NCBI GenBank assembly: GCA_902783395.1
Contig: CACZRA010000086.1
Location: forward strand, 1 to 12,595
DNA length: 12,595 nucleotides
Source of the DNA: an uncultured Lachnospiraceae bacterium
GTDB taxonomy: Bacteria > Bacillota > Clostridia > Lachnospirales > Lachnospiraceae
Reading direction: 5' to 3'
Positions 5,177-11,177 of the stretch are shown here, piece after piece. Each line of letters starts with the position of its first letter. Position 1 is the stretch's first letter. The notes below the pieces were generated by a model that was given only the letters and a program-made list of their open reading frames with translations, ran no database searches and was not told the DNA's origin. Position numbers and translations under genes: made by a program.

Positions 5177-7335
5177 ATAACAGCAAGTACAAAACTCTCG
5201 GAACCAAGATAATTCTCGCCATGATGGCGCTGGTCTTAATGACGATCTTAGTTGTATCGGTCATTATTGTCCTGCGCATGAACTCAGTGCAGGAGGTTAT
5301 CGTGGATTATAACGGAAAGCTCGGGGATGAGGCGGGAGAGATATCGTCGAGCTCGATGGAAGAAGAGGTAACGGAGCACCTGCTTCAGATTGCCATGAGC
5401 CAGGCGGACATAGTCGACTCTAATTTCGGACATTTCAAATCATCCGTGGAGCTTCTTGCATCTGATGCCACTTATCTTTATGAGCACGCATCCGAATTCG
5501 GGCGGGTCGATGTACCGGAGCCTAAAGCGGAGAATGAAGGCAAGCTGGTAGTCCACCTGACACACAGTGAAAAGACGAACATGTCTCTGCCCTCCGTGAA
5601 GGACGAGGTGGGGCTTCTCGGTAACGAGCAGAACACCCTGCTTTCCTCGCATGCAGGAAATCCAGCGATGGCAAAATGTTATATTGCCACGGAATCAGGA
5701 CTTATGATAGAAGCTGACAAGGATTCCGATGATAAGATAGATGAGAACGGAAACGTGAAGTTTTATGAAGCGCATGAACGGCCCTGGTACTATGAGACAA
5801 AAGAAGCGGGAGTGACTCATTTCACAAACGTTATCCCGGAGACCAGCGGGAAGCGTATAGGAATGATGTGCGGTTCTCCCGTAACAAAGAACGGACAGTT
5901 CATGGGTGTTGCGTGTGCGGGAATGTATCTCGATGATGTCGATGAAATGGTCAAATCGACAAATCTCGGCGAAAACGGCATTGCATGTATCATCAATAAC
6001 CAGGGACAGCTTCTTTTTTCCTCCGACAAAACAGGAATACTGACGATCACGAGGGAAACGGCGGACTTTGACCTGAGACATTCGGAGAATAAGGAATTTG
6101 CCAATCTGGTGACGGATGCCCTGAGCGGAAGCGAGGATTACAGGGTGATCAATTATAACGGTGAGAATTATTATGTGGCGTATGCCATGATGGAAACCGT
6201 CGGATGGTCATTTATGATAATGCTCCCTGAGAAGACCGTTATGGCTTCGACCACAGAGCTGTTAGCTTCCCTCAATTCCATAACAGAGGAAACTGAAAGA
6301 GCAACGTCTGAGTCCTTCACGACCATGATACTCAGCGTTCTGACAGCAGGTATCCTTGCGGTTGTCATAGCGGTATTGATCTCGATCAGGATGACAAGAT
6401 CCATTGTTGCTCCCGTAAAGAAGCTCACCAATAAGGTAAGCAATATCGAGGGAGATAACCTTGATTTTGAATGGAATGAGAAGACCGGTGATGAGATAGA
6501 GCTGCTGGCAAGATCCTTCAAGAACATGACCGAACGAATGAAGCAGTACATAGATGAGGTCACAAAGATAACAGCCGAGAAGGAGCGTATCGGAGCAGAG
6601 CTCAATGTCGCGACACAGATACAGGCCGATATGCTGCCCAGGATCTTCCCTCCTTTCCCCGAAAGAAAAGAGTTTGATATCTATGCTTCCATGGATCCTG
6701 CAAAGGAGGTTGGAGGAGACTTCTATGATTTCTTCCTTGTGGACGACGATCATATTGGTCTTGTAATGGCTGATGTGTCAGGTAAGGGAGTTCCCGCGGC
6801 ACTCTTCATGGTCATCGCGAAGACCCATATCAAGAACCGTGCCATGATGGGAGGCTCACCGTCAGAGGTTCTGTCCTATGCGAACGACCAGCTGTGTGAG
6901 GGCAATGAAGCGGAGCTTTTCGTTACCGTATGGATGGCTATCATTGAGATATCAACGGGTAAGGGCGTAGCGTCCAATGCGGGACACGAGCACCCTACGA
7001 TAAAGAGGAAGGGCGGAAAGTTCGAGCTTGTGGAATACAGGCATTCACCGGCTGTAGCCACAATGGAGGGTATCCCCTTCAAACAGCATGAATTCGAGCT
7101 CAACCCCGGGGATTCGCTGTTCGTTTATACTGACGGTGTACCGGAGGCGACCAATGCCTATAACGAGCTTTACGGTACGGAAAGGATGCTGGAGGCGCTG
7201 AATAAGGATCCGGATGCTTCCGTTGAACAGCTTCTGAAGAACGTCAAGAGCTCCGTGGATGAGTTTGTAGGTGATGCTCCGCAGTTTGATGACCTCACCA
7301 TGCTCGCCTTTGATTTTTACGGGATACAATCCTGA
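5173..7335 (+). CDS. Membrane Cache-HAMP-SpoIIE (PP2C-type) serine phosphatase, RsbU-like
   Basis: A 720-residue sensor phosphatase. TM1 spans ~12-35, an extracellular dCache-like domain ~45-375, TM2 ~385-406, HAMP ~407-460, a short coiled coil ~462-490, then a SpoIIE/RsbU PP2C domain to the end. The Cache part shows YxxxxRPWY (198-206), a ligand-pocket pattern seen in dCache sensors. The Asp that usually follows near GVACAG is Met, so an amino-acid ligand is not assured. The phosphatase metal-site motifs are intact: GGDFYD (Asp516, Asp519), DVSGKG (Asp534), YTDGVPEA (Asp654) and FDDLTM (Asp706-707). In the family these enzymes dephosphorylate STAS proteins. The STAS protein at 1945-2244 is the obvious substrate, though this is inferred. 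GGAGG lies four bases before ATG, and the start overlaps the preceding stop (ATGA). No hairpin follows the stop. Confidence 0.95.
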   Translation: MNNSKYKTLGTKIILAMMALVLMTILVVSVIIVLRMNSVQEVIVDYNGKLGDEAGEISSSSMEEEVTEHLLQIAMSQADIVDSNFGHFKSSVELLASDATYLYEHASEFGRVDVPEPKAENEGKLVVHLTHSEKTNMSLPSVKDEVGLLGNEQNTLLSSHAGNPAMAKCYIATESGLMIEADKDSDDKIDENGNVKFYEAHERPWYYETKEAGVTHFTNVIPETSGKRIGMMCGSPVTKNGQFMGVACAGMYLDDVDEMVKSTNLGENGIACIINNQGQLLFSSDKTGILTITRETADFDLRHSENKEFANLVTDALSGSEDYRVINYNGENYYVAYAMMETVGWSFMIMLPEKTVMASTTELLASLNSITEETERATSESFTTMILSVLTAGILAVVIAVLISIRMTRSIVAPVKKLTNKVSNIEGDNLDFEWNEKTGDEIELLARSFKNMTERMKQYIDEVTKITAEKERIGAELNVATQIQADMLPRIFPPFPERKEFDIYASMDPAKEVGGDFYDFFLVDDDHIGLVMADVSGKGVPAALFMVIAKTHIKNRAMMGGSPSEVLSYANDQLCEGNEAELFVTVWMAIIEISTGKGVASNAGHEHPTIKRKGGKFELVEYRHSPAVATMEGIPFKQHEFELNPGDSLFVYTDGVPEATNAYNELYGTERMLEALNKDPDASVEQLLKNVKSSVDEFVGDAPQFDDLTMLAFDFYGIQS

Positions 7336-7358
7336 GTTCCTGGAAGTCAAAATTATAG

Positions 7359-7387
7359 TTGTTATTATTGGGCGATAATGATAAAAT
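7359..7387 (+). promoter_or_regulatory. Sigma-A-like promoter for the acidic-protein gene
   Basis: TTGTTA (7359-7364), a 17-base spacer, and TAAAAT (7382-7387). Initiation is expected at about 7393-7395, giving a ~100-base leader. The GGCGATAA at 7371-7378 inside the spacer resembles a sigma-28 (flagellar) -10 box, but no TAAA is found at the matching distance. Confidence 0.55.
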
Positions 7388-7397
7388 GTTTTTAAGT

Positions 7398-7429
7398 GCC
7401 AAAAGTAATTGGACTTTTGGCGTCCAAAA
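7398..7429 (+). promoter_or_regulatory. Overlapping, mutually exclusive hairpins at the 5' end of a leader
   Basis: GCCAAAAGT (7398-7406) pairs perfectly with ACTTTTGGC (7413-7421). The second arm and loop can instead pair downstream: TTGGAC (7409-7414) with GTCCAA (7422-7427), or TTTTGG (7415-7420) with CCAAAA (7424-7429). The first hairpin would begin a few bases from the predicted transcript start. No U-tract follows, so it is not a terminator. It could stabilise the mRNA 5' end, act as an RNA switch, or be a protein-binding dyad in DNA. Confidence 0.55.
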
Positions 7430-7484
7430 CCAAATAATGATTATCTAGTAGGTGGATTTTCCAAGGAGGAAATGATCTCCGGAA

Positions 7485-7489
7485 AGGAG
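7485..7489 (+). promoter_or_regulatory. Ribosome binding site that favours the start at 7496
   Basis: AGGAG lies six bases before ATG 7496, an ideal spacing. A second strong AGGAGG (7464-7469) is only two bases from ATG 7472, which is too close. The in-frame ATG at 7409 lies inside the leader hairpin and has no binding site. Confidence 0.65.
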
Positions 7490-7495
7490 AAGGTT

Positions 7496-8425
7496 ATGGC
7501 TGACATTTCTGTAAATCCGATCAATAACGTTAATACGACACCGGCTCCGGTGATAAGGAGCAATGTAAGGAATACTAATACTCCCGGGTCTGAGCCGTCT
7601 GCGATCTCAAAGGCGGCGGATAAGGCGAAGGAAGCTGCCGAAGCCCAGAGAAACAGAAGCGCGGAGATAAGAAAAGAGCAGCTTGAGGACGTGATCGCGG
7701 TATCCGAAGACGGGGACACCGTTCAGGCCAGTGAGACGAGCAGGGAGAGGCTTGAAGAGGATGCTTTCGGCCATATGGAGGTAAGACAGGATCAGAATCC
7801 GGCAGGAAGTGTTACTGAGGAGGCGATGGCCCGTAGTGCCGAGACTGCTCTGGAAGGGACTGAAACACAGCAGGCCATCATGGAGTCTGTCGAGGAAGCA
7901 CGTATCAATACCGGCCTTACGGAAGAGGCTATAGCCCAAAGCACGGAAAGGACCCTCGGGGGGACCAGCCGTACTGAAGAGGCGATAGAGGCAGGGAACG
8001 AAAGAGCAGAGCAGGAGGAAGAGGAAGAAGAATATACCCAGAAGCTTCAGAACTATCAGGGTATCTCCGACATGAAGCTCGAGCAGATGTATCTGCAGGG
8101 AGAGATCTCAAAGATCGATTATGATCAGGAGATGGAATCAAGAGAAGCAGAGCGTGAGGCCGAATCAGAGAACAATGCGACCTTCGGGAATCAGATGACA
8201 GGAGCAGCCGTTCTTGAGGAGTCAGGACAAAGGGATCTGCAGCAGATAGAGACGGCTTTCTCCGATGAGGCGAATAATAATACCATATCCGCCGAGGATC
8301 GAATGGAGATCATTGAAACTCTCGATGCACAGACACTGGCAGCGAATGCACAGGCGGCTGGGAATGTGGTCACGGATGAGAACGCAAACGGAGAGGAAAT
8401 GATCCGCAAGGTAGTCTTCTCATAA
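7496..8425 (+). CDS. Unrecognised acidic, Glu-rich repeat-containing protein
   Basis: 309 residues from ATG 7496 (317 if ATG 7472 is used). I do not recognise the family. There is no signal peptide or membrane segment. The N terminus (~1-35) is Asn/Pro/Thr-rich and probably disordered. Residues ~36-62 are an Ala/Lys/Glu/Arg-rich helix, followed by the distinctive EDVIAVSEDGDTVQAS (~64-79), the likeliest conserved core. Three imperfect repeats starting TEEA(M/I) begin at about residues 107, 142 and 160: TEEAMARSAETALEGT, TEEAIAQSTERTLGGT and TEEAIEAGNERAEQE. An eight-residue stretch of Glu broken by nothing but its ends (~173-179) and a charged coiled-coil-like helix follow. The whole is strongly acidic and low in aromatics. 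It has its own promoter and structured leader, so it may be made in quantity or on cue. A scaffold, secretion-apparatus or flagellum-associated role is possible, but nothing in the sequence decides it. Confidence 0.75.
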   Translation: MADISVNPINNVNTTPAPVIRSNVRNTNTPGSEPSAISKAADKAKEAAEAQRNRSAEIRKEQLEDVIAVSEDGDTVQASETSRERLEEDAFGHMEVRQDQNPAGSVTEEAMARSAETALEGTETQQAIMESVEEARINTGLTEEAIAQSTERTLGGTSRTEEAIEAGNERAEQEEEEEEYTQKLQNYQGISDMKLEQMYLQGEISKIDYDQEMESREAEREAESENNATFGNQMTGAAVLEESGQRDLQQIETAFSDEANNNTISAEDRMEIIETLDAQTLAANAQAAGNVVTDENANGEEMIRKVVFS

Positions 8426-8462
8426 AGTTTGAAAACACTATAGTTCAGGATGGAAAAGTATC

Positions 8463-8488
8463 AGGCGACACACCGGTTTGTGTCGCCT
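8463..8488 (+). terminator. Perfect hairpin between the acidic-protein and EAL genes
   Basis: AGGCGACACA (8463-8472) pairs perfectly with TGTGTCGCCT (8479-8488) around a 6-base loop, followed by the T-rich TGTATTTCCTT. It is probably the terminator of the preceding gene. It also lies 12 bases before the GGGGGG binding site of the EAL gene, so it could attenuate read-through into that gene. Confidence 0.7.
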
Positions 8489-8500
8489 TGTATTTCCTTA

Positions 8501-8506
8501 GGGGGG
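8501..8506 (+). promoter_or_regulatory. G-only ribosome binding site that fixes the start at 8510
   Basis: AGGGGGG (8500-8506) precedes ATG 8510 by three bases. The upstream in-frame ATG at 8450 has no binding site and its reading would run through the 8463-8488 hairpin, so it is rejected as the start. Confidence 0.65.
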
Positions 8507-8509
8507 ATA

Positions 8510-11041
8510 ATGGGCGAAAAAACAAGACCTGCCGGAGAAGAGCTGAAAAAATACATCACGGAAAATCTTGACAGAGCTGTATCCGAGGGGTGGATCACGG
8601 CCTATTACCAGCCCGTTGCCCGTACTCTTACGGGAGAGGTCTGCGGCATGGAGGCTCTTGCCAGATGGATCGATCCCGTATACGGCATGTTTCCGCCCGA
8701 TGCTTTCATTGGAGTCCTTGAAGAAGCGAAGCTTATCCACAAGCTTGACAGCTGTATCATCAAAAGGATCTGTGAGGATTACTCCCGGTCTATGGCCGGA
8801 CACGGCCGGATAGTAACAATATCCTTCAATCTTTCACGTCTTGATTTCAAGCTGATGGATGTACACAATGTCATAGAGGATGAGATAAGGGCCAATAAGG
8901 TTCCGAGAGATGCTCTGAGAGTTGAGATAACCGAGAGCATGATGGACAGCGATGATACGAGGATGCACGAGGTCATAGACAGGTTCTGGGAGAAGGGCTT
9001 CAGGGTCTGGATGGATGATTTCGGAAGCGGTTATTCCTCCCTGAATGTATTAAAGGATTATCATTTTGACACCCTTAAGATCGACATGGTCTTCCTGCGT
9101 GATTTTGATGCGAGATCAAAAGAGATCGTAAAATCCATAGTTGATATGTCGAAGCGTATAGGGGTCCATACTTTAGCCGAAGGAGTTGAGACCAGGGAGC
9201 AGTTTGAATTTCTCAAGAGCATAGGCTGCGAAAAGGCTCAGGGCTATTACATCGGAAAACCCATGCCCTATGAGGAATGCCTTTCATATCTCAGGGAGAA
9301 CGGCTACAATCTTGAATCTCCGGTAAAGCAGCAATACTATCATGATATAGGCAGGGTGAACGTTCTCAGCGCCAAACCTCTGGATACCATTGCAGAGGGG
9401 GATGAAAACTCCGTGGACCAGGAGGAGCAGATACCGATCTCCTTTGTGGAATACGAAGGCGGAAGGATACATTATCTCTTTGTCAATGAAAATTACAGGA
9501 GAACCCTGCGCGAGCTTGGGATCGAGTCGACTGAAATGGTTGAGCGGGAGTTTGCAAAAGGAGATTCGCCTCTCCGTGAGAGATTTCTTGCCATGATGGC
9601 AAAGGCAGAGAGCACGAAGGATGTTGTGAAGATCGATTTCATAAGGGGAAAGACCTATTGCTATGCCCAGATAAGAGCCATTGCGGGATATCCCGGAGGT
9701 CATGCCTATATCTGTATCCTGCATAATCTTTCGGATGATTCACTTATCACAAAGAGCACGGTGCTTTCGGATCATATGCGGAGCCTCTGCTCGATATATG
9801 AGATGATAACTCTGGTGGATCTTAACACCGGGATGTCAGAGACCATATACAGCAGCGTACAGACAGAGCATACTTATAACCGGAGAAATGCGGCAGAAGA
9901 GCTGAGGGATTATGCCGAGCATGAGATATTTCCCGAGGACAGAGAGAAGTTTATAAGGTTCACGGATCTTTCCACTATAGAACAGAGGATCGATGAAAGC
10001 CGTACGCGTCATATACAGGAACCCTTCAGGACGAGAACTTCCCAGGGCACATATATCTGGTCGCTTTATTCATTCCTTTATGACGGAGACAAAAGAGAGC
10101 GTAAGGTATTGTCGTGCTTCAGGAGACTGTCTCAGGAGGCTGTCGCGAGACTCCACGGAGACAGGACAGCCGGAGAATACGGGGATGGCGCCGCTGATAA
10201 AGTCATCACACCGGAAGTGCTGTGGAATAATTTCCGCAATAATTCAGACAACGGTTTTTTCTGGAAGGACAAGGAACGCCGCTTCATAGGCGTAAACAAG
10301 AAATTTCTTGATTATTACGGCTTTTCCTCAGAGGAAGAGCTTATCGGAAAGACAGATGAGGATGTCGGATGGCATGTGGACCCTGAGCCGTACAAGTCAG
10401 ATGAAGAGAAGATCCTGTCCGGAGGAGGACAGACCTACCTTGTCCCGGGAACCTGTATCTGCAGGGGAGAGATCAGGAATATACTTGCCAGCAAGATGCC
10501 CATATATGTCAATGGGGATATAGTGGGACTCATGGGATACTTCCTTGATGTGACTGACCAGAAGAGCAGGAATGTCGAGATAAAACAGCTTATACAGAAT
10601 GATCCGATGACGGGGACGCTCAATTTTCTGGGACTTATGGAGGCACTGCTGAAGTATCAGGACGGATACGCCGTAGAGCAGGCTGATTTTGCGATCATAA
10701 TGTTTGATGTGAGCCATTTCCATCTTTTCAGCGAGAACTACGGCCATGAATGGAGCTTTAAACTGCTTAAGAAGATATCAGACAGGATACAGCGGATTGT
10801 CGGTGTGAAGGGGATAGCCGGGAGGCTCTTTACCGATCATTTCATGATAGCCAGACAGTTTCAGGATGAGAAGGAGATAATCGATACTGTGGAGGCCGTG
10901 AAAGGTGATGTCGAGGATATCCATGAGATAGCCGGTATTCCCTGCTCGGTATATCTTTACAGTGCATACTCCCTGTTTTCCGAAAAAAAGGATCTTCAGG
11001 AGACCTTCATGGATGCCCAGAACAGGCTGCATATGAAATAG
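8510..11041 (+). CDS. EAL-PAS-degenerate GGDEF protein, probable cyclic-di-GMP phosphodiesterase
   Basis: An 843-residue cytosolic protein with no membrane segment. Residues ~20-265 are an EAL domain that appears catalytically complete: MEAL (Glu48), FNLS (Asn107), EITES (Glu139), DDFGSGYSSL (Asp169-170), KID (Lys190), AEGVET (Glu227) and QGYYIGKPMP (Gln244). Such domains hydrolyse cyclic-di-GMP to pGpG. Residues ~300-425 and ~430-545 look like two divergent PAS-type sensory modules. Residues ~570-685 are a clearer PAS domain (FFWKDKERRFIGVNKKFLDYYGF...). Residues ~690-843 are a GGDEF fold (DPMTGTLNFLGLMEAL, FAIIMFDVSHFHLF) whose signature is lost: RLFTDHF (772-778) stands where RYGGDEF is expected, so it cannot be an ordinary diguanylate cyclase and may bind GTP or act as a regulatory domain. 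The EAL-first order is the reverse of the common GGDEF-EAL arrangement. No convincing promoter is seen between the previous gene and this one. Confidence 0.92.
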   Translation: MGEKTRPAGEELKKYITENLDRAVSEGWITAYYQPVARTLTGEVCGMEALARWIDPVYGMFPPDAFIGVLEEAKLIHKLDSCIIKRICEDYSRSMAGHGRIVTISFNLSRLDFKLMDVHNVIEDEIRANKVPRDALRVEITESMMDSDDTRMHEVIDRFWEKGFRVWMDDFGSGYSSLNVLKDYHFDTLKIDMVFLRDFDARSKEIVKSIVDMSKRIGVHTLAEGVETREQFEFLKSIGCEKAQGYYIGKPMPYEECLSYLRENGYNLESPVKQQYYHDIGRVNVLSAKPLDTIAEGDENSVDQEEQIPISFVEYEGGRIHYLFVNENYRRTLRELGIESTEMVEREFAKGDSPLRERFLAMMAKAESTKDVVKIDFIRGKTYCYAQIRAIAGYPGGHAYICILHNLSDDSLITKSTVLSDHMRSLCSIYEMITLVDLNTGMSETIYSSVQTEHTYNRRNAAEELRDYAEHEIFPEDREKFIRFTDLSTIEQRIDESRTRHIQEPFRTRTSQGTYIWSLYSFLYDGDKRERKVLSCFRRLSQEAVARLHGDRTAGEYGDGAADKVITPEVLWNNFRNNSDNGFFWKDKERRFIGVNKKFLDYYGFSSEEELIGKTDEDVGWHVDPEPYKSDEEKILSGGGQTYLVPGTCICRGEIRNILASKMPIYVNGDIVGLMGYFLDVTDQKSRNVEIKQLIQNDPMTGTLNFLGLMEALLKYQDGYAVEQADFAIIMFDVSHFHLFSENYGHEWSFKLLKKISDRIQRIVGVKGIAGRLFTDHFMIARQFQDEKEIIDTVEAVKGDVEDIHEIAGIPCSVYLYSAYSLFSEKKDLQETFMDAQNRLHMK

Positions 11042-11058
11042 CCGGGGTTACCGTTTAG

Positions 11059-11076
11059 CCGGACTTGACAATCCGG
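11059..11076 (+). repeat. Inverted repeat flanking the pyrG -35 box
   Basis: CCGGA (11059-11063) and TCCGG (11072-11076) are perfect inverted arms around the 8 bases CTTGACAA, which contain the TTGACA -35 hexamer. It could be an operator; arms this short can also arise by chance. Confidence 0.35.
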
Positions 11077-11094
11077 GCCGTAAGGGAATAAAAT
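11065..11094 (+). promoter_or_regulatory. Strong sigma-A-like promoter for pyrG
   Basis: A consensus TTGACA (11065-11070), an 18-base spacer and TAAAAT (11089-11094). Initiation would fall near 11100-11102, giving a ~77-base leader that holds the terminator hairpin at 11128-11158. It is the only promoter candidate in the 136-base gap before pyrG. Confidence 0.7.
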
Positions 11095-11127
11095 CAACTC
11101 GTTAAGGACATACGGAACTGTTACTGC

Positions 11128-11158
11128 AAAGACGCAGCCTTTTTGGCTGGGTCTTTTT
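11128..11158 (+). terminator. Intrinsic terminator in the pyrG leader, possible attenuator
   Basis: AAAGAC (11128-11133) pairs with GTCTTT (11151-11156) and CAGCC (11135-11139) with GGCTG (11145-11149), with one G-G mismatch between and a TTTTT loop. T-rich sequence follows to 11168. Because it lies downstream of the pyrG promoter and ends ~10 bases before the ribosome binding site, it would control pyrG itself as well as ending the EAL transcript. Leader attenuation of pyrG is known in Bacillus and relatives, where low CTP causes G-stuttering at a GGGC transcript start. The predicted start here has no G-run, so that exact mechanism is not supported. Confidence 0.8.
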
Positions 11159-11177
11159 CTCATTTTTTGGAGGGATT

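Noticed and set aside
7371..7378. Sigma-28 (flagellar) -10 box GGCGATAA
   Set aside because: No TAAA lies 14-16 bases upstream, and a sigma-A reading with 17-base spacing fits better.
8426..8509. Cyclic-di-GMP riboswitch ahead of the EAL gene
   Set aside because: The leader is too short and contains only one simple hairpin with none of the conserved riboswitch core elements.
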